Of a stretch of 64,000 bases of DNA, positions 25,829-35,087 are shown piece after piece; position 1 is the stretch's first letter, and each line of letters starts with the position of its first letter. The notes beneath the pieces were generated by a model. The model made no database searches. It had not been told where the DNA came from and saw only the letters and a program-made list of their open reading frames with translations. The position numbers and the translations under genes were made by a program. Source of the DNA: Halobacillus_B sp963739045 (GTDB lineage Bacteria; Bacillota; Bacilli; Bacillales; Halobacillaceae). The stretch is from contig CAVTYY010000005.1 in assembly GCA_963739045.1 (NCBI GenBank), positions 744,001-808,000 of the forward strand, read 5' to 3'.

Positions 25829-26422
25829 ATGAATTGGTATGAAAAGTTAAATGAATATTTTCCGGTACAGGAAATGAAATCAAAAGAACACATGGAAGCT
25901 TTATTAAAAGAGAAAAGTGAAGTTTACTATAAAGATGAAGGAAAACATCATGTTATGATGTACGCTGAGTTCGATCCATTTATTTTTATTGACTATGTAT
26001 ACGTTTCCACTGAATCCCGCGGGCAAGGTCTTGGTCACAAATTAATTGAGAAAATGAAGGAAAGGCAAAAGCCGATTATATTAGAAGTTGAACCAGTAGA
26101 TTATGAAGAAACTGATTCGGAAAAGCGTCTTCGTTTTTATCAGCGGGAAGGGTTCAAGCATGCCCAGTCTATTGGGTACACAAGAAAGTCTTTAGCTACT
26201 GATGAACCGAATCAAATGGAAATTCTTTATTGGTCACCTGAAGATGCCTCAGAAGAGCATATTTACGAACAGATGAAAAAAATGTATGAAGAAATTCACA
26301 CTTATAAAGATGATGAATTTTATGGGAAATCATACCAGCCGGTAGATGAAGTTCTCACCCTGGACAATGAACGTGAAACGAAGGACATTCTTGAAGAGTT
26401 AGGAAAGTCTAACAAAGCTTAA
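25829..26422 (+). CDS. yjbC: GNAT acetyltransferase YjbC
   Basis: A 197-residue N-acetyltransferase. The acetyl-CoA loop is VYVSTESRGQGLGHKLIEKM at about 51-70, followed by FYQREGFKHAQS. The C-terminal third is acidic and family-specific. It sits directly before spxA as in B. subtilis, where yjbC and spxA can be read from shared promoters. AAGGGAGTAG precedes the ATG. Substrate unknown. Confidence 0.87.
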   Translation: MNWYEKLNEYFPVQEMKSKEHMEALLKEKSEVYYKDEGKHHVMMYAEFDPFIFIDYVYVSTESRGQGLGHKLIEKMKERQKPIILEVEPVDYEETDSEKRLRFYQREGFKHAQSIGYTRKSLATDEPNQMEILYWSPEDASEEHIYEQMKKMYEEIHTYKDDEFYGKSYQPVDEVLTLDNERETKDILEELGKSNKA

Positions 26423-26426
26423 TTTT

Positions 26427-26463
26427 AAAAATACCCACCATAATAAACTGGTGGGTATTTTCA
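26427..26463 (+). terminator. Terminator of yjbC
   Basis: AAAATACCCACCA pairs with TGGTGGGTATTTT, followed by a short T-rich tract. Confidence 0.88.
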
Positions 26464-26726
26464 ATCTCAATTCGTAGTTGAAAATATAAGTAAAAATCTC
26501 TAGAAAATCATCTTTTTAGGTTTTACATAGGTTAATTAGTGGTATACAGTTCTGTGTAAACAGATTCTGTGATTGTAGATGCCTGTAATATAGGATCTAT
26601 TCAAGCAAATATAGATTTTAATTGACAAGTATGTTATAGTTTAGACAGGGTTAATTTAGAGTGATTTTAATCTAACAAGTATTTAAATTCTTTATCATAA
26701 TACATTTTGAGGAGTGAAGTTTCTGT

Positions 26727-27122
26727 ATGGTAACACTTTATACCTCACCAAGTTGTACATCTTGCCGTAAAGCAAAAGCTTGGCTTGAAGAACATAACAT
26801 TTCGTATACTGAAAGAAATATTTTTTCTGAGCCATTAACACTTGATGAAATCAAGGAAATTCTGCGCATGACAGAGGATGGAACAGAAGAGATTATCTCT
26901 ACACGTTCTAAAGTATTTCAAAAACTAAAAATTGATTTTGATCAACTTCCTATGCAAGACTTGTTTGATCTCATTCAAGAGAATCCTGGATTGCTCCGCC
27001 GTCCGATTATCATTGATGACAAACGTCTGCAGGTTGGATACAATGAAGATGAAATCCGTCGCTTCCTTCCAAGAAGCGTGCGCACTTTCCAATTAAAAGA
27101 AGCTCAAAAATTAGTTAACTAA
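26727..27122 (+). CDS. spxA: Redox-sensing transcription regulator Spx
   Basis: A 131-residue ArsC-like protein that binds the RNA polymerase alpha subunit and switches transcription during thiol stress. The redox switch CxxC is SCTSCRKAK with Cys10 and Cys13, and the RPIIIDDKRLQVGYNEDEIRRFLP block is complete. Length is exactly that of B. subtilis Spx. ClpXP with YjbH degrades Spx in Bacillus, and a yjbH gene lies 6 kb downstream. About 265 non-coding bases precede it, with TTGACA at 26622 but no clear -10 box. Confidence 0.97.
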   Translation: MVTLYTSPSCTSCRKAKAWLEEHNISYTERNIFSEPLTLDEIKEILRMTEDGTEEIISTRSKVFQKLKIDFDQLPMQDLFDLIQENPGLLRRPIIIDDKRLQVGYNEDEIRRFLPRSVRTFQLKEAQKLVN

Positions 27123-27128
27123 ATATTG

Positions 27129-27167
27129 GAAGGCTGTCCAGCTCACCAGAGTCCGGCAGCCTTTTTT
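27129..27167 (+). terminator. Terminator of spxA
   Basis: AAGGCTG pairs with CAGCCTT over an inner imperfect stem, followed by TTTTTT. Confidence 0.85.
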
Positions 27168-27179
27168 ATTTAAACACTT

Positions 27180-27848
27180 TTATATGACTTCTGAGGAATT
27201 TCTTTTGTTTAGTACATAACCTGACACTATTATGATAATGACCATAGCTATGGGCAAGTAGTGTTGAATGTAAGGGTAGGAAAGGATTAATCTTAGCACT
27301 TGCTGATCTTCCAGTACCATCTCTGCTGCCGTATAAGCAAGAATTCCTGCCCCAAAATAAATAAGAAGTGGAAAATGATCCATAAGCATAAGGATAAAAC
27401 GGCTCCCCCAGACAATAATAGGGACAGATACAAGTAAACCTACTATGACCAGAGCAATGTTATCATGGGCTGCACCTGCAATTGCCAGAACGTTATCAAA
27501 GCCCATAACAATGTCGGCAAATACAATAGTTCTTACAGCGGAAAATAAACTGTCACTTGCCTTAATGTTTTCAGAATCATCCTTTTCCGTCAATAATTTC
27601 ATGGCGATGTAAAACAGCAGCAGACCACCAATAAGTTTCAAAAAAGGGATTTGCAATAAATACAGGGCGATGGCAGTGAGAAGGACTCTGGCAGCAACGG
27701 CTAAGCCTGTCCCAAGGAATATGGCTTTATTTCTTTGGTGGGGAGGAAGTCTGCGACTGGCTAAAGCAATGACGACGGCGTTATCACCACCTAGAATTAT
27801 GTCGATACTGATGATGATTAATATGGGTTCAAGCGTGTCCCAACTCAT
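27180..27848 (-). CDS. yjbE: TerC-family membrane protein YjbE
   Basis: A 222-residue integral membrane protein of the TerC family with about seven helices. The family motifs DIILGGDNAVVIALA near residue 16 and DIVMGFDNVLAIAGAA near residue 110 each carry the conserved Asp residues. TerC proteins of Bacillus are linked to manganese export and metal loading of exoenzymes. GAGGAGGAA precedes the ATG. Placed between spxA and mecA as in B. subtilis. Confidence 0.93.
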   Translation of the reverse strand: MSWDTLEPILIIISIDIILGGDNAVVIALASRRLPPHQRNKAIFLGTGLAVAARVLLTAIALYLLQIPFLKLIGGLLLFYIAMKLLTEKDDSENIKASDSLFSAVRTIVFADIVMGFDNVLAIAGAAHDNIALVIVGLLVSVPIIVWGSRFILMLMDHFPLLIYFGAGILAYTAAEMVLEDQQVLRLILSYPYIQHYLPIAMVIIIIVSGYVLNKRNSSEVI

Positions 27849-28146
27849 TTGAAATTTCCTCCTCTATGTAGTGACAAACTGTTAAAAATAGTCTAGAATA
27901 AAACATCAACTTAAAAATTCCTGGTTCTTTTGGAAAGGTGGAAAGCTTGGTTCTGGTTATAAGCTGATTTAAAAGCAATTTGTTTTCCATTTAACCATTA
28001 CTGTCATACAATAGAAGTACACCATTTCTTACATCTATACATCAAGATGATTGAAGTATGAACCTAAAGGGTAAGGATAAAAAATAGCGATGTTAAGGGT
28101 GAACAATCCCTTCCCCCTGATTACATGACAGAAGGGAGCGAGAAGT

Positions 28147-28851
28147 ATGGAAATAGAACGGATAAATGAAAACACCGTTAAATTTTATGTTTCTTATCAA
28201 GATGTCGAACAAAGAGGTTTCGACCGAGAAGAAATTTGGTATAATCGTGAACGAAGCGAGCAGCTTTTTTGGGAAATGATGGATGAAGTTAACGATCAAG
28301 AGAATTTTCAGGCAGATGGTCCTTTATGGATTCAAGTTCAGGCAATGGACAAAGGTTTAGAAGTGATCGTAACAAAGGCACAAGTTTCTCAAGATGGTCA
28401 GAAGTTGGAGCTGCCGGATGAAGACGGTAAAGCAATTGACGTACCAGTTGACGAGAAGCTCGAATCGCTGCTTGATAATAAATTCAGCCATACAGAATCT
28501 AATGAGGAACAAGATGATGATGAAGAGTGGGATGACGACGACAAACCATTTGAACCGTTAAACTTTACTTTGAGATTTAATGAGTTTGAAGATGTTATTC
28601 AATTGAGTCATTATATTGCACCAAGCAATTCTGTAGATAATCGTCTATTTCATTTTGAAGGTCACTACTATTTATATATTCAATTTAATGATGAAAATAT
28701 GAGTGATGATGAGCAAGAAAATATTTTAAGCCAGATTATGGAATATGGTCTTGAATCCACATTAACCATTTACAGACTGCAGGAATATGGGGTATCTATC
28801 TTTAGTGAAGATGCTTTAAAGCAAGTAAAACAGTATTTCCCGATTCATTAA
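28147..28851 (+). CDS. mecA: ClpC adaptor protein MecA
   Basis: A 234-residue adaptor. The N-terminal domain (MEIERINENTVKFYVSYQDV) binds substrates such as ComK, an acidic linker runs at about 118-135, and the C-terminal domain from about 140 binds ClpC. It targets ComK for ClpCP degradation and stimulates ClpC assembly. AGAAGGGAGCG precedes the ATG. The 298 bases before it are non-coding. Confidence 0.95.
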   Translation: MEIERINENTVKFYVSYQDVEQRGFDREEIWYNRERSEQLFWEMMDEVNDQENFQADGPLWIQVQAMDKGLEVIVTKAQVSQDGQKLELPDEDGKAIDVPVDEKLESLLDNKFSHTESNEEQDDDEEWDDDDKPFEPLNFTLRFNEFEDVIQLSHYIAPSNSVDNRLFHFEGHYYLYIQFNDENMSDDEQENILSQIMEYGLESTLTIYRLQEYGVSIFSEDALKQVKQYFPIH

Positions 28852-28858
28852 TAGATGG

Positions 28859-28886
28859 AAAGCACACGCATATAGTGTGCTTTTTT
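28859..28886 (+). terminator. Terminator of mecA
   Basis: AAAGCACAC pairs with GTGTGCTTT followed by TTT. Confidence 0.88.
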
Positions 28887-28945
28887 GTTTTTTTAAAAAG
28901 GGTTTTCATTCATCGTGTAGAATAATATCGAAAGGAGGTGGAGAA

Positions 28946-30088
28946 ATGTTTTATGCCCTTAACCAATATGGCAAAAGGTGCTCTCTTTATCATTTACCTA
29001 AAACCAATTTGGAAAAGTTGAAATTAGAAGAGTTTCACTGCCCTGTGTGTAAGGAAGCCGTACATATAAGATCAGGGCCTAAAGTTACAGCGCATTTTGC
29101 TCACTATGCGAAGAGCGACTGTGAGACATTGACTGGTGGTGAAGGAGTCTATCATGAATCAGGAAAATGGCTGCTTTATCAGTGGCTGAATAGTCAGAAT
29201 TACTCTGTACATTTAGAGCATTACATTTCAAGTATTAATCAGCGGCCGGATATTTGGCTGTCTTATAAACAACGGAAGATTGCTATTGAATTTCAATGTG
29301 CCAGAGTTCCAATCAAAGTTATTGAAAAACGCACAAGATCCTATCAGAAACAAGGAATCTTTCCGTTTTGGATTATCGGATGTAACCAATTTGAGCGTCA
29401 GGGACGGCAAGGATTTAAATGGAATCAGTTTTTACGTTCTTTTCTCTATAAATTTCATGATGCTTTACACCTTTTTTTCTTCGATGTTCACTCTCAACGC
29501 TTTATAATTTGTTCCTCTATACAAACACTCTCCAATCGCAAAGCTTTTCATCACCCTTTTATTATTCCCCTTTCCGAGCTATCTTTTCCTCAACTCTTTA
29601 CGCCTCGTGCAAATTCCACGTATTCCTTATTTCAAAGATGGGAAAGACTAATGTATACCTATCGAACGACCCCTCAAAATTCTCTGCATAAGAAAGAATA
29701 TCAATTTCGTCAGTACTTATACTTAAAGGGGATTCACTCCTCGTTAATTCCAGCTGTATGCTTTCTGCCTGTAAGAAGTCAATCGCTGCTGGACATTCAG
29801 CCCTATATGTGGCAGACACGACTATTACTGGATCATTTCCAGGAGAAATCAATTGGGGATAGAGGTAGATTTCCTCAAAACCGAGTAAAAGGTATGACAG
29901 GGTTTACTTTGAATCCTATTCATGAGTATGAACAACTTTTAAACCAATTAGGATTTCTGGAGCTGAATTCGCAAGGGGGATGGGTAAAGAAAAAGGATTT
30001 AGTTTTCCCTGAACATATAGATGAAGCTCTAAAAGATGATAAAAATATACTAAAATTATTAAAAAATAACAAAAATTATAACAATTAG
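28946..30088 (+). CDS. coiA: Competence protein CoiA
   Basis: A 380-residue protein needed for transformation in relatives. A zinc-binding N terminus (CPVCKEAVHIRSG, then HFAHYAKSDC) precedes a nuclease-like core with RPDIWL and KIAIEFQCA, the D/ExQ pattern of a PD-(D/E)xK fold. The C-terminal region is variable. ATG at 28946 follows AAAGGAGGTGG, and the longer frame upstream has no site. Follows mecA as in B. subtilis. Confidence 0.92.
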   Translation: MFYALNQYGKRCSLYHLPKTNLEKLKLEEFHCPVCKEAVHIRSGPKVTAHFAHYAKSDCETLTGGEGVYHESGKWLLYQWLNSQNYSVHLEHYISSINQRPDIWLSYKQRKIAIEFQCARVPIKVIEKRTRSYQKQGIFPFWIIGCNQFERQGRQGFKWNQFLRSFLYKFHDALHLFFFDVHSQRFIICSSIQTLSNRKAFHHPFIIPLSELSFPQLFTPRANSTYSLFQRWERLMYTYRTTPQNSLHKKEYQFRQYLYLKGIHSSLIPAVCFLPVRSQSLLDIQPYMWQTRLLLDHFQEKSIGDRGRFPQNRVKGMTGFTLNPIHEYEQLLNQLGFLELNSQGGWVKKKDLVFPEHIDEALKDDKNILKLLKNNKNYNN

Positions 30089-30151
30089 GAAGGGATTTAG
30101 CTGAAAATCGAGAAATCTTTAGGGTGACGAATTTTAGAAGGAGGATGTTCA

Positions 30152-31957
30152 ATGGCATCTACGAAACAATTACCAAAAAGAGAAGAGGTTCCTGTAGAAA
30201 GGACCTGGAAATTAGAAAACATATTTGAAACGGATGAGAAGTGGTACGAGGAATTAGAAAGTATTAAAAAAATGCTCCCTGAAATAAAAAAATTCAAAGA
30301 TAGTCTTGGCGATTCGGCAGAGAATTTATATAATCTTCTCTCCTTTCAAGATAAAATTTCTAATAAGATCGGCCGATTATTTGTATATGCCCACATGCGT
30401 TATGATCAGGATACGACCAATTCTCACTATCAGGAGATGAATGCTAAGGCTGAGAACCTCTATACAAAAGTCGCCTCGGAAATGAGTTTTATCATTCCCG
30501 AAATTCTCTCGCTGCCTGAAAACACAGTGAAAGAATTTCTTAAAGAATATGAACCGCTTCAGCTTTATGAGCACACCCTGGACGAGATTACCCGTCAGCG
30601 TGCGCATGTGTTGAGTGAAAAGGAAGAGAAACTGCTAGCTGGATTTTCGGAAATTGGAGCTAACCCATCACAAACTTACGGAGCTCTAAATAATGCTGAT
30701 TTAACTTTCCCGTCCATAAAGAATGAAGATGGCGAAGAAGTGGATCTGACCCATGGCCGTTATATCGGCTTCTTAAAGTCTGAAGACCGTCAAGTTAGGA
30801 AATCTGCCTTTGACGCCATGTACGATACGTTTGGCTCTTTCAAAAATACATTCGCTTCTACATTAGGCGGGAATGTGAAAAAAAATAACTTTAATGCTCA
30901 TGTTAAAAAATATGATAGAGCCAGACAGGCGAAGCTTGATAATAATAATATTCCGGAAACCGTTTATGATAACCTTATCGAGGCAGTTAATGATAGGCTT
31001 CCGCTGCTTCACCGCTATGTAGAACTTAGAAAGAAAGTGCTTGGGCTTGATGAGCTGCACATGTACGATCTCTACACCCCGCTCGTCAAAGATGCGGAGC
31101 TTGAGGTTACCTACGATGAAGCGAAGAGTTTAGTTCTCAAGGGGCTTGCTCCTTTAGGGAAGGAATACCTCTCCATCATAGAAGAAGGCTTTGAGAATCG
31201 CTGGATTGATGTGGAAGAGAATAAAGGAAAGCGGAGTGGTGCTTATTCTTCCGGGCACTACGGCACAAATCCATTTATTCTGATGAACTGGCAGGATAAT
31301 GTAAATAATTTGTTTACATTAGCACACGAGCTTGGCCATTCCCTTCATAGCTATTACACTCACAAGAACCAGCCTTATCGCTATGGGAATTATTCCATTT
31401 TTGTAGCAGAGGTGGCATCGACCTGCAACGAGGCATTGTTAAATGATTATTTGCTGAAAAATACCAAAGACGAAAAAGAAAAGCTTTATTTGCTTAATAA
31501 CTTCTTGGAAGGGTTTAGAGGCACCGTCTTTCGTCAAACCATGTTTGCAGAATTCGAGCACGAAATTCATATGCACGAACAAAATGGAGAAGCGTTGACT
31601 GCAGATAAGCTGACTGAGCTCTATTATGATTTAAATAAGAAATATTTTGGGGAGAATGTAGTTGTAGACGAGAAAATAGGCTGGGAGTGGGCACGGATCC
31701 CTCACTTCTATATGGGTTATTACGTCTATCAGTATTCCACTGGCTATGCTGCTGCGACGGCTCTTGCTGATCAAATACTGACGGAAGGCGACCAGGCTGT
31801 TGAGCGGTATAAAGGCTTTCTAAAGGCAGGCAGCAGTGATTACCCAATTGAAGTACTTAAGGCTGCCGGAGTGGACATGACCTCTAAGGAACCCATATTG
31901 GCTGCGCTGGATGTATTTGAAGAGAAATTAAATGAAATGGAAAAGCTTCTTAAATAA
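30152..31957 (+). CDS. pepF: Oligoendopeptidase F
   Basis: A 601-residue cytosolic M3B zinc peptidase. The zinc motif HELGHSLHSYYTH lies near residue 390 and the third ligand Glu is in FVAEVASTCNEALL. YQYSTGYAAATALADQI near the end is typical. It trims short peptides and would use peptides brought in by Opp. AAGGAGG precedes the ATG. In B. subtilis it is yjbG, also after coiA. Confidence 0.96.
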   Translation: MASTKQLPKREEVPVERTWKLENIFETDEKWYEELESIKKMLPEIKKFKDSLGDSAENLYNLLSFQDKISNKIGRLFVYAHMRYDQDTTNSHYQEMNAKAENLYTKVASEMSFIIPEILSLPENTVKEFLKEYEPLQLYEHTLDEITRQRAHVLSEKEEKLLAGFSEIGANPSQTYGALNNADLTFPSIKNEDGEEVDLTHGRYIGFLKSEDRQVRKSAFDAMYDTFGSFKNTFASTLGGNVKKNNFNAHVKKYDRARQAKLDNNNIPETVYDNLIEAVNDRLPLLHRYVELRKKVLGLDELHMYDLYTPLVKDAELEVTYDEAKSLVLKGLAPLGKEYLSIIEEGFENRWIDVEENKGKRSGAYSSGHYGTNPFILMNWQDNVNNLFTLAHELGHSLHSYYTHKNQPYRYGNYSIFVAEVASTCNEALLNDYLLKNTKDEKEKLYLLNNFLEGFRGTVFRQTMFAEFEHEIHMHEQNGEALTADKLTELYYDLNKKYFGENVVVDEKIGWEWARIPHFYMGYYVYQYSTGYAAATALADQILTEGDQAVERYKGFLKAGSSDYPIEVLKAAGVDMTSKEPILAALDVFEEKLNEMEKLLK

Positions 31958-31991
31958 ACGAGGCAGACTAAAAAAAAGAATACAATAAAGG

Positions 31992-32034
31992 AGAAAACCC
32001 GAACCGTTGATATATCCATTGGTTCGGGTTTTCT
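31992..32034. terminator. Terminator, ACCCGAACC family
   Basis: AGAAAACCCGAACC pairs perfectly with GGTTCGGGTTTTCT around a 15-nt loop, after pepF and before a convergent small gene. Confidence 0.85.
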
Positions 32035-32089
32035 ATTATTGATATCCTTGAGGTTCACCCGCTTCGTATTCTGCGGGGACAGTCAGAAT

Positions 32090-32269
32090 CTATTTTATGA
32101 AACCTTTAAAGCTTTTTTTATGGTACATCAAGGAAATAAGTAAGTATAAGGCAGCGAATAGTAGAGGAGAAGTCAAATAAAGAGGAAACAGTCTCATCAG
32201 GGCTAGTATGTGCAGCATTACTAAAATAAGAATGACTACAATCCCGGTGAAGATTGTCCAACGCTTCAT
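32090..32269 (-). CDS. Small two-helix membrane protein
   Basis: A 59-residue protein, MKRWTIFTGIVVILILVMLH then a second hydrophobic segment and a basic tail KKSFKGFIK. AAGGGGG stands upstream of the ATG at 32269. The frame is open further upstream without a ribosome binding site. Not recognised. It lies between pepF and yjbH. Confidence 0.65.
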   Translation of the reverse strand: MKRWTIFTGIVVILILVMLHILALMRLFPLYLTSPLLFAALYLLISLMYHKKSFKGFIK

Positions 32270-32317
32270 AAAAATCCCCCTTTGGTCCATACTTATGATC
32301 CCAGGACAAAAATAGAA

Positions 32318-32352
32318 CAAGTAAAAGCCCCCCGTAATGGGAGGCTTTTACC
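32318..32352 (-). terminator. Terminator of the yjbI-yjbH operon
   Basis: On the minus strand GTAAAAGCCTCCC pairs with GGGGGGCTTTTAC (one mismatch). The stem begins at the yjbH stop codon. Confidence 0.82.
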
Positions 32353-33232
32353 CGATATATTCCCAGAAAGCCCCATGTTTTACGGGGACTTCCCTGACTT
32401 TTTGCTTCAGCACCAGTTTTTTCATTTCTTTTTTAGCCTGCTGCTCGCTCCAGTCATACACGACTGCTATTTCCTTGTTAGCTACAAATCGGTAGTGGAG
32501 TAAGAAATCTTCCAGTTCGGGTTTTACAGAAGGTTTAGGTTCCTTTTGGAGCATCTCCTGTAATACTTTCACGTAAACTTCGTATGAATAAATTCCAGTG
32601 ATTTTCAGACCTGCATCTTCTTCATATTCATTGAATATAACTAAGGTCGGGGTAGTCTCTACTTCCATTTCATGAGTAAGTTTCAAATCGCACTGCAAAG
32701 CTCGCTTAGCTGCCTCAGAATGCAGATCTTTTTTAAATTCATGCACATCCAGTTTGCTTTTGCTAGCACATTCAATTAAGATCTCTTCCTCAGAAATATT
32801 CTTCTTCTCCAGAAATACGTATTCTTGAACTTTTCTCAAAAATCGCATTCCTGCTTTTTTTCCTTGCAGTTCTGCTGCTTTCACAGCTAGTGACGTAGCG
32901 AGCGGGGAAGAAATGGGGTTCTCCAGCCAGACATCCCCATCACAACACATCCCCGTTCGTGTTGCTGTATTGTCCCATACTTTTTTCAGCTGCTCAGGCT
33001 TCTCAACTTTGTTCTGCTGTAAAGAAGCCAGCTTTCCGCTAATAATCGGCCGAAGTGTAAAAAATCGGCCATATTCGATGGTGAGCTTTTTCAGAAAGGG
33101 TTCAAGAGACCAGCATTCGGGACAAAGTGGATCGATAAATACATAAATTTCAATAGGGCGTTTTAATAAATCAAAAAATCCGCTCGCTGTCCCTTTGGTT
33201 TCGTCCTTACTGTTGAGGCTTTTCCAACTCAC
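32348..33232 (-). CDS. yjbH: ClpXP adaptor YjbH (SpxH)
   Basis: A 294-residue DsbA/FrnE-fold protein that presents Spx to ClpXP. The thioredoxin-like CxxC is PLCPECWS with Cys37 and Cys40. YjbH proteins also have a His/Cys-rich start in some species, and none is present here. The start is GTG at 33232, overlapping the yjbI stop as GTGA with AAAGGAGAA upstream, so the two are translationally coupled. C-terminal winged-helix-like YjbH segment HYRFVANKEIAVVYDWSEQQ is present. Confidence 0.9.
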   Translation of the reverse strand: MSWKSLNSKDETKGTASGFFDLLKRPIEIYVFIDPLCPECWSLEPFLKKLTIEYGRFFTLRPIISGKLASLQQNKVEKPEQLKKVWDNTATRTGMCCDGDVWLENPISSPLATSLAVKAAELQGKKAGMRFLRKVQEYVFLEKKNISEEEILIECASKSKLDVHEFKKDLHSEAAKRALQCDLKLTHEMEVETTPTLVIFNEYEEDAGLKITGIYSYEVYVKVLQEMLQKEPKPSVKPELEDFLLHYRFVANKEIAVVYDWSEQQAKKEMKKLVLKQKVREVPVKHGAFWEYIG

Positions 33233-33630
33233 ATCGATTCTCCTTTCTCTTCTTCGGGTGTGTTCATCATGTGGTTTGCGGTCATAGTTAAACGTTCAAA
33301 AATAGCAGTAAAATACGGCTCCTCGATATCTGTTTCAATAAGAGCCGCTTCCATACAAGAAAGCCAAGCATCTCTTCGTGCCGGGGTTATTTTAAAAGGG
33401 AGGTGCCTGGCTCTTAACATGGGGTGTCCATGTTCTTCTATATAGAGCGCTGGTCCGCCGAAAAATTGAGTTAAGAACTGTTTCTGTTTCCTGGCGGTTT
33501 CCGTAAGATCATCCGGAAAGATCGGAATTAGATCTGCATGCTTGCTGACTCGCTGATAAAAAGCTTCGACCAGCTCACTGATTTTCTCAGGTCCAATCGC
33601 TTCATAAATCGTATTAGGCTGATTTCGCAT
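33229..33630 (-). CDS. yjbI: Truncated (group II) hemoglobin YjbI
   Basis: A 133-residue 2-over-2 globin. FYQRVSKHADLIPIFPDD, FLTQFFGGPALYIEEHG and HPMLRARHLPFKI (proximal His region) match the group II truncated globins of Bacillus. The late Trp in DAWLSCMEAAL fits the group II GW pattern. It is paired with yjbH as in B. subtilis. GGAAGGGATC precedes the ATG. Confidence 0.93.
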   Translation of the reverse strand: MRNQPNTIYEAIGPEKISELVEAFYQRVSKHADLIPIFPDDLTETARKQKQFLTQFFGGPALYIEEHGHPMLRARHLPFKITPARRDAWLSCMEAALIETDIEEPYFTAIFERLTMTANHMMNTPEEEKGESM

Positions 33631-33683
33631 AAGATCCCTTCCTGTCTTTAACTAATTTTAGCAACGACCAAGGGTTCCGGCAA

Positions 33684-34265
33684 CTATTCTGATTGAAGCT
33701 TTGCCTGGTAAAACCTCTTAATCTTATTTTCAGTCTCTCGTTTAGGAATATTCAGTTCTTCTAAGAGCTGCTTTATAACCTGCTGTCCTCGTTGAGCAGA
33801 AGCTGCTTCAATTTCCAATTCAAAGTCTTCACGGCCATAATACAAGCTATGGTCGAGTACGACTGTAGTCTCTCGATATTCCTTTTCTTTTCTTCTTGTT
33901 GTAAGGGATCCTAAATAGATTAAGTCTGTAGTCCTGACGCCAAGCCCCTTCAGCTGCTGGACGATATCCGGTTTATCTACGGGTTTGTTCTGAATCCATA
34001 AATTAGCTTCTTCAGCTGTTAAGGATTCGTGTGTCTCTAGCAGTCCTTCTGAATGAGGCTGCTTTAAAGTCAGAGTCCATTGGTTGTCTTTTTTTCTAAT
34101 TCTAAGAGCTGATCCCTGACCTCTTAATTGAAGGTTTTTCGTTTCAAAGTAATAATTGGTTTGTTCAATAAGTTCGACAGTCTCAAAGGAAAGATGGTCT
34201 GATAACCGAGTAAATTCTTCTTCTGTAAGTAAGTTTTTAAATTCGATTTCTATTTCCTGGCTCAC
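33684..34265 (-). CDS. yjbK: CYTH domain protein YjbK
   Basis: A 193-residue CYTH/triphosphate tunnel metalloenzyme with the hallmark ExExK as EIEIEFK (Glu6, Glu8, Lys10). Further basic and acidic strand residues include LRIRKKDNQWTLTLKQP and the late DFELEIEA. Such enzymes cleave inorganic triphosphate or nucleoside triphosphates. The GTG at 34265 is chosen because AAGGAGG lies eight bases upstream, and it restores the length of the B. subtilis protein. The frame reads open for another 60 codons without a site. Confidence 0.9.
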   Translation of the reverse strand: MSQEIEIEFKNLLTEEEFTRLSDHLSFETVELIEQTNYYFETKNLQLRGQGSALRIRKKDNQWTLTLKQPHSEGLLETHESLTAEEANLWIQNKPVDKPDIVQQLKGLGVRTTDLIYLGSLTTRRKEKEYRETTVVLDHSLYYGREDFELEIEAASAQRGQQVIKQLLEELNIPKRETENKIKRFYQAKLQSE

Positions 34266-34431
34266 GGGGAAGACCTCCTTATTATTATGATTTATTTTTA
34301 GACATAAATGCAAAGAATAGCCAATTCTGCCATTGATATTTCTGCTAGGTCTTAACTTTATGATACAATGAATATGAGTCAAAACGCACATATTTACTAT
34401 ATAGATTGGATACATAAAGGTGGTGCGCGGC

Positions 34432-35067
34432 ATGAATTGGGACACATTTATTGCACCCTATGCACAAGTAGTGGATGAATTAAAGGTTAAACTAAAAGGC
34501 ATGCGTCAACAATTTGAATATGAGCGAGAGCAATCGCCGATTGAATTTGTCACCGGGCGGGTAAAGCCTAAATCAAGCATTATTGAAAAAGCAAGAAGGA
34601 AAGCCATTAATCCTGAACAGCTTGAACAAGAACTCCAGGATATTGCAGGAGTCCGTGTGGTTTGCCAGTTTGTAGATGACATTTATTCTGTTGTAGAGAT
34701 GCTGAAGAATCGTCATGATTTTAAAATTGTTGAGGAAAAAGACTACATCTCTGAAAAGAAAGACAGCGGGTATCGATCATTCCACGTAATTATAGAATAC
34801 CCAGTCGAAACTATTCATGGGGAGAAACTTGCGTTAGCAGAAATCCAAATAAGAACGCTCGCTATGAATTTTTGGGCGACGAATGAGCATTCTTTAAATT
34901 ATAAGTACGCAGGTAAAATCCCGAGTGAAGTAAAATCTCGTTTGAAAAGGGCCGCTGAAGCAGCTTTTCAGCTGGATGAAGAGATGTCTAAGATTAAGCA
35001 CGAGATTCAAGAAGCTCAGAAAGCTTTCCGCAGAAAAGAAGAACTGAAAAAACAAATGAAGAAATAG
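34432..35067 (+). CDS. yjbM: Small alarmone synthetase YjbM (RelQ)
   Basis: A 211-residue RelA/SpoT synthetase domain protein that makes (p)ppGpp without a hydrolase domain. Marks are VTGRVKPKSSIIEKARRK, DIAGVRVVCQFVDDIY, KDSGYRSFHVIIEYPV and AEIQIRTLAMNFWATNEHSL with the catalytic Glu. The C-terminal helix is Lys/Glu-rich. ATG at 34432 follows AAAGGTGG and gives the B. subtilis length. Followed by ppnK with 20 bases between. Confidence 0.94.
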   Translation: MNWDTFIAPYAQVVDELKVKLKGMRQQFEYEREQSPIEFVTGRVKPKSSIIEKARRKAINPEQLEQELQDIAGVRVVCQFVDDIYSVVEMLKNRHDFKIVEEKDYISEKKDSGYRSFHVIIEYPVETIHGEKLALAEIQIRTLAMNFWATNEHSLNYKYAGKIPSEVKSRLKRAAEAAFQLDEEMSKIKHEIQEAQKAFRRKEELKKQMKK

Positions 35068-35087
35068 AAGAGGAGTTGAAAAGCCCT